DNA from: Citrobacter amalonaticus
GTDB lineage: Bacteria > Pseudomonadota > Gammaproteobacteria > Enterobacterales > Enterobacteriaceae
Direction of reading: 5' to 3'
Assembly: GCA_028994555.1 (NCBI GenBank)
Contig: JARDVN010000001.1
Span: 2,914,001 to 2,978,000, forward strand
DNA: 64,000 nt
Positions 42,501-53,576 of the stretch are shown here, piece by piece; the stretch's first letter is position 1; each line of letters begins with the position of its first letter. A model generated the notes under the pieces. The model worked only from the letters and a program-made list of their open reading frames with translations. It searched no databases and was not told where the DNA came from. The position numbers were made by a program, and so were the translations under genes.

Positions 42501-45500
42501 TATTCAGTACTGAGTCCTGGCCGTCAACCGTCACGGAGCCATCGCCGGTTGCGGCATTCCCCAGAATAGCGGAAGAAGACTCAACGACACCGCCGTCATG
42601 AATATTGATAGCGCCGGTTGCAGCATTGCCCACCATGAGGCTGGCGCTCTGTCCCGCCGCTAATGCAGTGCTGTCCCACACGGCACCGTTACTGACATCC
42701 ACCGAACCGTTACCGGCTCCGGTATTACCGACAAAGCCGCCCACGCTGGTCACTACGGCATCGTTCGTCAGGGTCATGGTTCCGTTACCAGCGGCCCCTG
42801 TGGTCAGACTACCGGTCAGGTTCCACTGCGAACCCGCACCGTCGACTGTCACGGTACCGGTACTGCCTGCGCCACTGCCTGTGATGCCGGTGCCGGTTGT
42901 ATTCACCACACCACCTTCAGTAATGGCGAGCGTTCCCTGACCACTGGCGCCTGTAGTCAGCGATGTCGTGTTCATCACGGCATTCACACCGCTGACATTT
43001 ACCGTACCTGTACCCGCCGCGGCGTTACCGATCGTGGTGTTACCTGCCGTCACTGTACCGGTCGTGTTGACATTAAGGATGCCTGTACCCGCATCACCGA
43101 CCTTCAGCGCGCCGATACCGTTATTCCACAGACTACCCGAGCTGATATTCACCGTACCGGTTCCGGTTTCGGTACTGCCCACGATGCCGCCGTTGCTGGT
43201 GACGCTGGCGCTATTTGTCAGCGCCATCGTGCCGGTTCCTGCCGCGCCCGAAGTCAGGACGCCGGTCAGGTTCCACTGAGAATTCGCGCCATCAACGGTA
43301 ACTGCACCGCTACCGTCTGCGGCGTTGCCGATGGTGCCCGTGCCGGTACTGTTCACAACGCCGCTGTCAGTGATGGTGAGTTCACCCTCGCCATTCACCC
43401 CCATTATCAGTGCTGCAGTATTCAGTACGGCATCTTCACCCTCCACATTTACAGTACCCACACCGGTCGCCGCATAGCCTATATTGGCATTGCCAGCCGT
43501 AACGGTAGCGGTGGTGTTGATATTGAGAGTCCCGGTGCCGCCACTGCCCACCGTCAGCGTTTGTCCGGCGCCAGCAGCATTCACTAGATTCCACTGGCCG
43601 TCGCTGCTGACATCGACAACACCTGTACTTCCTGTCGTACCCCCGATAACGCCCGCACCGATACTGTCCACCTCGCCGCTATCCGTAATGGTGAGCGTAC
43701 CTGTACCATTACCGCCTGCAGTCAGGGCGATCGTGTTCAGCACAGCGTCTGTTCCGTTCACACTCACCGTGCCCATACCGGTTGCACTACCGCCAATGGT
43801 TGTATTACCCGCGGTAACCGTACCTGTGGTATTGACATTAAGTGTGCCCGTACCACTGCTGCCCACCGTCAGGGCCTGTCTGGCTCCGCCAGCATTCATG
43901 AGGTTCCATTGAGAATGACTGCTGACATTCACCGTGCCAACGCCATCCCCGATGACCGAAGCATTACCCGTAAGGGAGCCTCTGTTACCTAATATGCCGG
44001 CACCACTACTGTTCACGGTGCCGCTATTGGTTATATTAAGTGTGCCCTGTTCACGGTCTCCAACGGCCAGTGTGGTGGTGTTCAGTTCAGCACCGACGCC
44101 ATCAACATTTGCGATGCCGGAACCAATATCAGAATAATAGGGTACGCCAATGCTGGTGCTTCCTGCGGTAACCGCGCTCAGGGTATTGACATTGAGGGTA
44201 CCCGTACCGCCAGCACCTACGTTCAGCCCCTGGAGTACGCCGCTGGCGTTAATGGCATTCACTCTGGCGCCGCCACTCACATCAAATGTGCCTGTACTGC
44301 CTTCCTGTGCGCCAACCGAAATGACGCTACGGGAAGTCATCTGCGCGCCATCCGTTAACGTCACGGCACCCGTACCCTGAAATCCTATGTTCGTCTGAAA
44401 TCTCGTAAGCCAGGTGGAACCATTACCTTCTACCGTAACGCTGGCGATATCCGTCGCAAGCCTGCCAATGTTAATGGTATAGGTACTCAATGCCCCGCCA
44501 TTAGTGACCTGTATGGCGGTAGGGTCTGCCGGGTTTTTACCTTCCATGTAAAAGGTTCCGCTCGTGACGAGACTGGATCCTGTGCCATCAATCGTTATGA
44601 GAGTTCGGGAGGTCGCGTCATTAGCCCGCATTTGACCACCTGACGGTAAATTGACGACACCTCCGTTTGTAATGGCAATGGTGGGAGTAGTGCCGGTAAT
44701 GGTCCCCATGAAAAAGTTGCCACTGTCCGTCCATACGGAACCAGCACCGTCCACCGTCACCGTACCATTGATCGTATCGCCGGAACTGCCGTGAGTGACG
44801 ACATTGCCTCCGTTGCTAACAGCCATTAAGCCGCCGTCATTCACGGTAAAATTTCCGGAGGTCAGTTTAGAATCTATGCCGTCGACCATGAGCGTGCCGC
44901 CGCTGCTTACATTGGTTGGGCTAAGATTATTTAAGCCAATGACTTGCCCGCCATCGGTGATAGCGAGGTCGCCATCAATCAGCAGGCCACCGTTTCCGTA
45001 TGACAAACTGGAACCTGTACCCTCAATAGTGGCTTTACTGCCAGCACCTACTGACGTACCGCTATTACCGGTAATCACTGAACTCCCCCCCGGAGATGTT
45101 CAGCGTGCCCGTGCCTGCGCTGCCCACAATCAGCTTTTGTCCCGATAAATTCCACTGGCTGCCGCCGCTGACATCAACCACACCTTTGCTGCCTGCCAGT
45201 AATCCAATCGTGCTGCCGGCAGTGCTGTTTACAACACCACCGTTCGTAATGGTTAACATCCCCTCACCGGCATGTCCCACTGTCATGGAAACCGTGTTCA
45301 GTACCGAGCCTATGCCGTCTACCGTGATGGTTCCTGAGCTTCCGGCTGACAATCCAGCCGTACTGGCACCACCCGTGACGGTGCCACCATTACTGATGGT
45401 GAGCTCTCCCGTCCCGCCACTGATACCGCCCACAATAATGTTTCCGCCATCTGCATAAGGATTATCCTGGGTGATGGTCAGATTAGGGGTGCCCAGACTG

Positions 45501-45733
45501 CTGTCCACGACCAGCTCAGCAAAAGAGGTACCGGGCAGGGCCATCAATACCAGTAGAGAAAGCACACGCAGTCGTGAAGGAAGAGGGTCCGCAAAGAGGG
45601 TATTCTTTAAGCAGGGAAGAGGGGAGCTCGTCTGGCTGACGGATGAAACCTGATGTTTCCCGTTCACCAGTTCAGAGCAGACCTGGAAGACCCGTAGTGT
45701 GTGGTTCCAGATAACACGATAGATTTTGTTCAT
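36567..45733 (-). CDS. Giant type Va autotransporter AT2, about 3,053 residues; five frameshifts in C/G runs
   Basis: It starts with an extended signal peptide region (MNKIYRVIWNHTLRVFQVCS, with hydrophobic LRVLSLLVLMALPGTSFA). About 1,300 residues of T5SS/PEP-CTERM-associated beta-helix repeats follow (units such as GTGTVNVSGVNAVMNTTSLT), then PATR-type strands with a duplicated module. The C-terminal barrel runs from LRPEAGSYISNIAAANTLF to MLGVKYNW. Frames break at 45085-45091, 42246-42252, 38256-38261, 36633-36638 and 36584-36589; correcting each restores one frame of 3,054 codons. A probable adhesin or biofilm factor. High GC and strong repetition contrast with AT1. Confidence 0.85.
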
Positions 45734-46893
45734 TGCAGCAACCTCTTACGCCGCATCAGTACGGGGTGTTGGAATTCCACATTTACCCTGAATTCTTTAA
45801 TGGTCTTCACAACGTGATGACCGGGTATTCGTACTTACCGCGAGCAATTCATTAACTTTCCTGGTGAATTTGACCTGAGCAATTCTGTACTCCGGCAGAT
45901 ATGTATTAACCGGATTGGCCTGCATATCGATATATGTTTTATGCATGTTGCGCGCTCATTAATTGTTCAAATCTGTCTGGTGTCGTTGTTTATTTTTTTT
46001 GTAAAAAAATAGGAATATTCGCGTCCCTTCGCTGAGTGACAGGAAATACCAACCTTTTCAGTAATATTTTCTGAAAGGCATTTTAGAAAAATGGATAATG
46101 ACAAAGAATGAGGTGGTTTATTTACTCTCCCCGTTAACAGCTGATACGGATAAATAAAGAACAGGCAGATTGCGTGGTAATTTTCCGGTTCTTATTCTGT
46201 TGTCTAATCTCTTGATACTTAAACGCTATCACTGGCGAAGCCTTGACGCTACGCAAAAAAAATTAACATAATGGAGACATTGGTATTGTCTGATAGTCTC
46301 TGAAAGGTAAACAATTTCAGGGCAAACCCGGCAATATTTCTGAAGCTCTCCAGACTGGCTTCCAGCAGGTATCTTTAGATATAAAGTGGCTACTGGATAA
46401 CCTTCTGTCATTTTTTAAGCTCAGTGTTGCATTGCGTAAAAAGCCAGTCAATATGCCGGGTTCTTGCCTCGGGAGCACTTACATTTGCGGCTGAATGAGG
46501 GATGAGCATAAAATCTTAGATTCACTTATTCAAAGATCTTGTTTTATCCGGTATTAATTCTAAAGACTTCTCTGCATTCCAGGATATTTATATTCAGCGA
46601 TAAGAATTTTAGACGTTATATTAGCCCCGCTAATTATTTCCCGGATAGCACGTTTTGTTAATTGCAGGGGGCTGAAAAAAAAGATTTTCAATATCCCATT
46701 GAATTTAATAATTATTTTGTTTAACTGCGGATTAGGGGAGCTCGCCATGCTACTGGTTCGGAGGACTCGGCTTTTCGGAAAGGATGTCGGGCAAGAGACA
46801 GTCTGGTGAGACGCTCATTCAACGCTTGCCTGTCTGTCAGCAATGAAGAGCGTGCCAGTGAATCGACAACGCGATCCACTGGCGAGAGGGGAA
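45734..46893. other. 1.2-kb AT-rich gap upstream of AT2
   Basis: The part next to 45,734 must hold the AT2 promoter. Small frames on the minus strand (46229-46411, and 46560-46748) have no recognisable product or ribosome site, so I do not call them. A weak inverted repeat (GCCAGTG...CACTGGC, 46855-46884) sits after the yjhF stop and may serve as terminator. Confidence 0.45.
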
Positions 46894-48245
46894 TTAAAGA
46901 ACCATGCTGGCGAGCAGAATAAATATCAGTCCGCAGATGGATAACAGCGTGGACATCAGCGTCCAGGACAATAGTGTCTCTTTGGTGGTCAGGCCGAAGA
47001 AGTCTTTAATCATCCAGAAGCTGGCATCGTTGACGTGGGAACAGATACAGGAGCCTGCCCCGGTGGCCAGCGTAATCAACGCCAGGTTAGTACCGGGATG
47101 CACCGCCAGCAGCGGGATAACCAGTCCGGCGGTAGAGATTGCCGCAACGGTGGCAGAACCCAGACAAATACGCAGGAACGCGGCAACGCCCCAGGCCATC
47201 AGAATCGGATTAATATCCATACCTGATACCAGCGTCGAAATGTACTGTCCCACGCCAGAATCGATGAGCACCTGCTTGAATGCGCCGCCGCCGCCGATAA
47301 TCAGCAACAGCCCGGCGATACCCGCAATGGCTTTCCCACAGGAATCCATCAGTTCAGGAATTGTCTTTCCGCGCCCCAGACCCATGGTATAAATCGCGAA
47401 CAGCAGCGAGATCAGCATCGCAATCGTCGAGTTGCCTAAGAACAGCAATACGTTATAGAACGTGCCGGATTCCGCGGCGTTTTTAGCATGAGTCATCTGG
47501 ATAATGGTGACGACCGCCATCAGGATCACCGGTAGCATCGCCGTGAGAAAACTGATGCCAAAGCCGGGCATTTCGTTTTCGCTGAACCGGCGGGTTGAAC
47601 CGAGGGAGGCAATATTTCCTTCTTTTTTAAACGCGTCAGGAATAATCCGCTGACAGAATTTATTCAATATCGGCCCGCAAAGAATAAAGGTCGGAATGCC
47701 GACAATAATGCCGTAGATCAATACCAGTCCTACATCTGCACCATATTCACGGGCGATGACGGTTGGGCCGGGGTGGGGGGGGTAAAAATCCATGTGCGAC
47801 CAGCAAACCGGAAAGCATGGGGACACACATATACATGGGCGATATTTTTGCTTCGCGAGCAATGGCGAATAAAATAGGGACCAGAAGAATTAAGCCAACT
47901 TCGAAAAAAAGCGCAATACCGACGATAAAGGCTGAACAGACGACCGCCCAGTCAAGTCGCTTTTTTACCGAAATAATTCAGCATGGTCAGAGCGATTCGC
48001 TGCGCGCCACCCGCGTCAGCGAGTAAGCGGCCGAGCATGACGCCAAAGCCAAATATCAGACCAATATGGCCCAGCGTACCGCCAAGACCGGATTCGACCG
48101 AGGTGACGACTTTATTCAGATCCATTCCACTGGCGATGGCGACAACAATCGAGACAATAATTAAAGAGACAAAGGTATTGAGTTTAATTTTTATAGTTAA
48201 AAGCAGGAGTAAAGCAATCCCTGCCACAACGATAATTAGCGGCAT
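46894..48245 (-). CDS. yjhF: GntP-family sugar-acid permease YjhF-like; two frameshifts
   Basis: A 449-residue Gnt-family H+ symporter with about 12 to 14 hydrophobic helices. [20 protein letters not shown] opens the N terminus and the family motif [20 protein letters not shown] is intact after correction. Frames break at 47961-47966 (T6) and 47775-47782 (G8). It is last in the yjhIHGF-type cluster, so its likely substrate is a sugar acid such as xylonate. The assignment to YjhF rests on order and similarity as I recall them. Confidence 0.88.
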
Positions 48246-48339
48246 AACGTCCTCTCATTGTAGGGTTGCGACCTCTCATAGCCCGGCTACGCAAAATATA
48301 AATACTGCGTAGCGGAGTTATTCAGTGGTCTGGATATTA

Positions 48340-50319
48340 TTATTTTTGCTTTAAGGTGTTATTTAGGTAATCGCTCAGGGCCGCGCCGATTTTATTTACA
48401 TCGTAAATACAGCCCGTCCATGTTCCGCCGCTCACAGCCTGGAGCATCGCCCAAAGCCGGGTATCATCTGGCAGTTCAGGGTCAGGAAGTAAATCCTGAT
48501 GGCTGGGTCTGGCGTTTAATATTGCGGTAGCGTCCTCCCGTGAAGGTAATGTTTCATCGTTACGGGTTCCGAGGAAATTGACTTCGCCCTGTAGCTCGCG
48601 GCAATCAATTCTAATTTCAATAATATCCCCGGTGCGTAATTTACTGATTGGCCCTCCGGCCAGGGCTTCTGGTCCTACATGGCCAATACATGCGCCAGTC
48701 GAAACGCCCGAGAAACGTGCATCCGTGATCAGTGAAACATGCTTCCCGTATGACAGATGCTTCAGGGCGCTGGTGACCTGGTAGGTTTCTTCCATCCCGG
48801 TGCCGGAAGGGCCAACGCCGATAATGACCAGAATGTCGCCTGCTTTAATCTTGTCGTGCTTGATATCGTAAATTGCGGTTTTCTCGGACAGATAAACCTT
48901 CGCCACGCCTTTATGGTAATAGATACCCTGATCATCAATTACCGAGGGGTCAATGGCGGTAGACTTGATCACCGATCCTTGCGGGGCAATATTGCCCACC
49001 GGGAAGGTGATCGTTGAGGTGAGACCACGCTCTTTCGCCCGCTGTGGCGACATGATTACCTCGTCGGCGTCGATCTGTTCCTGGTCGCGCAGAAGCTGTT
49101 TGAATCGCTGCCGCCGTTCGGAGTGCTCCCACCAGTCGAGGTTCTCCTTCAGAGTGCTGCCGGTGACGGTCATCACGTCTTCATGCAGCAATCCGAGGTT
49201 GCGCAGATGCAACATCACTTCCGGCACACCGCCCGCCATGAAGGCATTCACCGTCGGGTGATAAACCGGACCATTAGGGAGTACGCTCACCAGTCGGGGC
49301 ACACGCTTATTGATGCGGATCCAGTCGTCCACGGTCGGGATATGACAGCCGGCCTGATGGGCAATCGCCGGGATGTGCAGCAGCAGGTTTGTTGAACCGC
49401 CGAACGCCGCATGAACCGTCATCGCATTCTCAATCGCTTTATCCGTGAGGATTTCCCGGGTGGTGATACCTTGTTTGCACAAGTTCAATGCCGCCCTTGC
49501 GGAGGCTCTGGCGATCTCTTGCCACACTGGCTCACCGGAAGGGGCCAGCGCAGAGTGCGGGATAGCCAGCCCCAGTCCTTCGGCGACCACTTGCGATGTC
49601 CCGGCGGTGCCCAGAAACTGACAGCCGCCGCCGGAGGAGGCACAGGCCTTACAGCCAGCGCGACGAGCGTCCTGTAGCGATAACTCGCCATTGGCGAAGC
49701 GTGCGCCGATGGTCTGCACTTTGCCGTTATCTTCTCCATCCTTCGCGGGCAGCGTCGCGCCACCGGGTACCAGCACTGTCGCTTTGTCATGCTGCGCGGC
49801 GAGGGCCATCATGGTGGCCGGGAGCCCCTTATCACAACTCGCCACGCCAATGACGGCTTTCGCATCGGGCAGGGAGCGAATAAGGCGGCGCATCACCATT
49901 GCGGCGTCATTGCGGTACGGCAGTGAGTCAAACATTCCCGTTGTACCCTGAGTGCGTCCGTCGCAGGGATCGGAAACATAGACGGCGTAGGGCAGGGCGC
50001 GGTTCGCTTTGATCACTTCCGCCGCCGCCTTCATCTGGATGTCCAGCTCGTAGTGGCCCTGATGCAGCGCCAGCGCGATGGGCTTACCGTCTTCTCCGCG
50101 TAGCCCTCCCAGCGTGCTGAGCAGCAAAATGCCGTCCCGATCCAGCTCATCCGGAGACCAGCCCATTCCGGCATTCATCGTCATCCCGAACAGGTCCCCG
50201 CTCGGGCGGTTGATGAGCATCTCCGCCGTGAGCGGCAGTTCTCCGTCAGGGCCATCAGCGTGCGTTCTGACGGTGTAGATATCGTGATTTTCGTCAGCAA
50301 AAATAGAGCGAACAGACAT
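48340..50319 (-). CDS. yjhG: Xylonate-type dehydratase YjhG (IlvD/Edd family)
   Basis: YjhG dehydrates D-xylonate to 2-keto-3-deoxy-D-xylonate using an Fe-S cluster and Mg2+. The 659-residue product shows the family cluster cysteines (VYVSDPCDGRTQGTTGM; VIGVASCDKGLPATMMAL; CKACASSGGGCQFLGTAGTS) and the C-terminal LITDARFSGVSTGACIGHVG. I chose the ATG at 50319 (MSVRSIFADENHDIYTVRTH), which has a GGAGAAA ribosome site. The frame is fully intact, unlike its neighbours. Confidence 0.92.
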   Translation of the reverse strand: MSVRSIFADENHDIYTVRTHADGPDGELPLTAEMLINRPSGDLFGMTMNAGMGWSPDELDRDGILLLSTLGGLRGEDGKPIALALHQGHYELDIQMKAAAEVIKANRALPYAVYVSDPCDGRTQGTTGMFDSLPYRNDAAMVMRRLIRSLPDAKAVIGVASCDKGLPATMMALAAQHDKATVLVPGGATLPAKDGEDNGKVQTIGARFANGELSLQDARRAGCKACASSGGGCQFLGTAGTSQVVAEGLGLAIPHSALAPSGEPVWQEIARASARAALNLCKQGITTREILTDKAIENAMTVHAAFGGSTNLLLHIPAIAHQAGCHIPTVDDWIRINKRVPRLVSVLPNGPVYHPTVNAFMAGGVPEVMLHLRNLGLLHEDVMTVTGSTLKENLDWWEHSERRQRFKQLLRDQEQIDADEVIMSPQRAKERGLTSTITFPVGNIAPQGSVIKSTAIDPSVIDDQGIYYHKGVAKVYLSEKTAIYDIKHDKIKAGDILVIIGVGPSGTGMEETYQVTSALKHLSYGKHVSLITDARFSGVSTGACIGHVGPEALAGGPISKLRTGDIIEIRIDCRELQGEVNFLGTRNDETLPSREDATAILNARPSHQDLLPDPELPDDTRLWAMLQAVSGGTWTGCIYDVNKIGAALSDYLNNTLKQK

Positions 50320-50329
50320 GATTTTCTCC

Positions 50330-51236
50330 TCAGTCCGATAAAATGCCCTGCGCAACCAGCAAAGCATGGACCTTTTCTTTGGCTTCGTCCGACACGTCAA
50401 GAATCGGCGGCAAGCAATACGTCTCCACCGGCAATCCCACGCACTGCATGCTGTATTTGATCAGTGAGACGAACGGCGTTTCCAGAGCATAAATCGCCGG
50501 CAGCTGCAGCAGCTTTTTATTCAGGGTGAAGGCGGTTGTCAGATCGCCCTCGCCCCAGGCGCGGTAGATACCCACAGAGAGCTCCGGAGCAAAGTTTGCA
50601 CTGGCGGATATCGCGCCATCACCGCCCAGTTGCAGGGTGTTCAGTAAATGATCGTCGAAGCCGCAGAACACTGAAAATGAGGGGCGCACAGACTTAACGG
50701 TGTTGATCATCGTGCGCAGGTGGCCGACGCTGTCGATAGTGTCTTTGATCCCAACGATGTTCTCATTTTGCAGCGCCAGACGCTTCACGGTCTCCGGGGT
50801 TAAGTCCTGACCTGTCAGGTCAGGAAAGTTATACAGGATCACCGGCAGCGTGACGCTACGGGCGATCTGCTGGTAATAGTCGTCAAGATTTCGCGGCGCA
50901 ACCTTCCAGTAATAGGGATTAATGGCAACGACGCCGTCAGCGCCGCAGGCCTGCGCATGTTGCGCCAGTTTGACCGCTTCGTCAGTGGAAGGTGAACCGA
51001 CGCCAATCAATACCGGAACCCGCCCGCCGACAACGGCAACGGCCTCTTCGGCGAGTGCCATTCGCTGGGCGGTATTCATCTGGCTAAATTCGCCCCCCGG
51101 TGCCCAGATAAAACAGCCCGTCTACGCCTTTATTGATCAGGAAGTCGGCAACCTGACGCATTGCCGTTTTATCAAGGGTTCCGTCACGATGAAACGTGCT
51201 GGAGACCGGTGGAATTATGCCGCTGAATTTTCTCAT
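50330..51236 (-). CDS. yjhH: 2-dehydro-3-deoxy-D-pentonate aldolase YjhH-like; frameshift in a C/G run
   Basis: This DHDPS/NAL-family class I aldolase splits 2-keto-3-deoxy-xylonate to pyruvate and glycolaldehyde. The 301 residues include the FYLGTGGEFSQMNTAQRMAL active-site loop, the tyrosine in VILYNFPDLTGQ and the Schiff-base lysine in IVGIKDTIDSVGHL. A run of six at 51093-51098 breaks the frame in GTGGEF. Start at 51236; the stop is 10 bases before yjhG. Confidence 0.92.
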
Positions 51237-51240
51237 TACC

Positions 51241-52031
51241 TCAGTTTCCTTTTCGTAAATACTCATTTTCGTTTCTGTAGCCCAGCCCATAGGATATTTG
51301 GCCGGCGCATTTGCGGAGCAATTCCAGATAGCCGTCGATCTTATTTCCTGAATAAACGACCGGATCGCCTGAAAGCGAAATTGCATAGTTAACGCGGTTA
51401 TACATATTGAATACCGGCATACTTAAACAGACCGCGCCATAGGTTGATTCTTCGCTATCGATCGCCCATCCCCGAAGTCGCGTTTTTTGCAATTCTTCCA
51501 GAAATAACTTTTTTATCGGTAAACGTATTGCGTGTGTGTGGCGTCAGTGTGATCGCGTCTAAAAAATAATCCAGCTCTTCCCGCGTTTTCCAGGCTAATA
51601 ACGCCTTACCCAGCGCGGTGATATGTAATTCCAGTTTTTTACCAATCCAGCTCTTGCTTGTTGGCACTGAGTCCGGACTCTCAATTTTGTCGAGATAAAT
51701 CGCAGAATAGCTCTCCATTGCTCCCAGATGGCAGACCAGACCGCTTTTCAGCGACAACTCCTGCATGGGCCGCTTCGTCACCTCAAAGATGTTTTGACGA
51801 TGTAGCGCCTGACAACCCAGCTCATAGTTTTTTATTCCCAGCGAATAATGGCCGTTTTTATTTTTAATTAAAAAAGCCACACTCCACCATGACATTCAAT
51901 AAATTGAGCAGGCTGCTTTTGGGATACTGAAATTCTTTTAATAATTCCATATAACTCGCCACGCCGACCCACGCGATGTGGGTGAGTATTTTTTCGGCAC
52001 GGACTAATGAATTACACCCTTTGCGAACCAT
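51241..52031 (-). CDS. yjhI: IclR-family regulator YjhI-like; two frameshifts
   Basis: The 262-residue product starts [20 protein letters not shown] with a winged helix ([20 protein letters not shown]) and an IclR effector domain ([40 protein letters not shown]). Frames break at 51870-51875 (A6) and 51509-51514 (T6). It is the first gene of the cluster and is divergent from the PhzF-family gene; it probably controls the cluster in response to a keto-deoxy sugar acid. Confidence 0.87.
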
Positions 52032-52267
52032 CGTGAAACCCTCTTGCTGGTAGAATAAATATTATCGGCATTGCCAGGATCAAAATAGACCTTGTTCAAC
52101 ATGCTGAACCGTAATGCGGTAATTAAATGTGATCGCGTGCGCATTTTAAGGTGCAGTATTATCTCACGGCCATTACGCTGAATCGGAATACCTGAAAATG
52201 AAAAGACGACAGGACGTCGTGGCATGATAGAGTGGAAGTGCACAAAAAATAATTCGAGGTTTGCACG
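52032..52267. promoter_or_regulatory. Divergent promoter region between yjhI-like and phzF-family genes
   Basis: The 236-base region separates two divergent starts and must hold both promoters and any IclR operator. I see no site good enough to name. Confidence 0.5.
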
Positions 52268-53071
52268 ATGCAACAAATTGATTTCTACATGATCGATGCC
52301 TTCAGTACCACGACCTTTGGCGGCAATGCCGCGGCAGTATGCCCGCTAACCGAATGGTTGCCCGGTGAGACATTACTGAAGATGTCTAAACAGCATAACC
52401 AGTCAGAAACGGCTTTTTTTGTCCCAAATGAAAACGGCTTCGAGTTGCGCTGGTTTACCACGCAGGGCGAAATCAATCTGTGCGGGCATGCTACCCTCGC
52501 AGCCGCGCATGTCATCTTTGAGCATCTGAATTTTCCGGGCGACATTATCCATTTTACTACCCGGTTTGTTGGCCCACTGAAAGTCACCCGCAGCGGTGAA
52601 TGGTTGACACTGGATTTTCCGGCCTGGGAAAGCGAGCCCGTCACGCCGCCGCCTTTACTTCTGAATGCGTTGGGTATCACAGAATATAAAGAAGTGCGCG
52701 TGGCGCGTGATTACCTTGTGGTGCTGGATAATCAGCAGCAGGTTGACGCGCTGCGCCCGAATATCAACGCTATGCTCCCGCTGGGAAAAATGGTTTGTGT
52801 CACCGCGCCGGGCGAAGGGAAATACGATTTTGTCAGCCGTTTCTTCTGTCCTGGAGAAGCCGTCGCGGAGGACCCCGTCACCGGTTCAGCGCATAGTATG
52901 CTCATTCCTTACTGGGCGAAAAAACTGAACAAAACGGAGATGCTGGCGTATCAGGGAGCCGAACGCGGTGGGGAGTTACGCTGTCAGAATGTCGGGGAGC
53001 GTGTTCATATCGGTGGACAGGCAACCACGTATCTGCTGGGTAAGGTCTTGTTGCGCCAGAACTCGCGGTGA
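52268..53071 (+). CDS. PhzF-family isomerase-like protein
   Basis: 267 residues with the two-lobe diaminopimelate-epimerase fold of PhzF/YddE. The catalytic glutamate lies in HNQSETAFFV (about residue 46), GEINLCGHATLAAAHV and GEAVAEDPVTGSAHSM are the family signatures. The substrate is unknown; known members act on dihydro-anthranilate or remain uncharacterised. It sits divergently from the yjhIHGF-like cluster, which raises but does not prove a metabolic link. Confidence 0.88.
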   Translation: MQQIDFYMIDAFSTTTFGGNAAAVCPLTEWLPGETLLKMSKQHNQSETAFFVPNENGFELRWFTTQGEINLCGHATLAAAHVIFEHLNFPGDIIHFTTRFVGPLKVTRSGEWLTLDFPAWESEPVTPPPLLLNALGITEYKEVRVARDYLVVLDNQQQVDALRPNINAMLPLGKMVCVTAPGEGKYDFVSRFFCPGEAVAEDPVTGSAHSMLIPYWAKKLNKTEMLAYQGAERGGELRCQNVGERVHIGGQATTYLLGKVLLRQNSR

Positions 53072-53576
53072 TGACGATTTGATATTTATCCTTTCTGATG
53101 CGGTTCGCGCTGATGCAATCAGACGTGAGCTGATGAGGAAAGGGTGAAATTAATTTCCTGGTGGGATATCGGGTCCCACTGAGATCTTGTTAATATATGT
53201 CGCCATCAGCGTCCTGAAATCGATGTAATTTTTACAGTTTTATAACCGAAAATTCCGAAATATCAGTGTTTGCATGAAGTAAAAATTAGCAAGTCTACAA
53301 TGCCATAAATGTTAATTAACCTGATGACAACAGCGCGGTTTATTTTATCTTATTGAATTTATTTATTTATTCTCTTTATATGTATATTTTATGATATCGG
53401 AGAAAGGCGTTTTATATAAAATTCTGAGTATTTTGTTCATTGTGCAGGACGCTGCTTTTTCGTGCGCTGACGATAATATATGAGTTAAAATAATTATCAA
53501 TTTATTGTTAGTCGCCCACAATAAATAGCTGGATGATCGCTGGCGTTTGACGTAACCCTTAAGGAAAAGGATATCA
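53072..53576. other. AT-rich gap before the truncated autotransporter AT3
   Basis: No gene visible. The AT-rich part 53,280-53,560 is likely the promoter and leader of AT3; an AAGGAAAAGGA ribosome-site-like sequence precedes 53577. Confidence 0.5.

Noticed and set aside
38793..44380. Long plus-strand ORFs opposite the AT2 gene (for example 38941-39519, 41812-42258, 43484-43912)
   Set aside because: They are rich in Pro, Val, Thr and Ser with repeated patterns caused by the antisense of the AT2 repeats; no start signals or domains.
36620..45733. CRISPR-like array, suggested by the periodic repeats
   Set aside because: The periodicity is imperfect, in-frame and encodes beta-helix repeat protein; spacers are not unique sequences between identical repeats.
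46229..46748. Two small minus-strand ORFs upstream of AT2
   Set aside because: No ribosome sites, no domain-like sequence and AT-rich surroundings; more likely chance frames.
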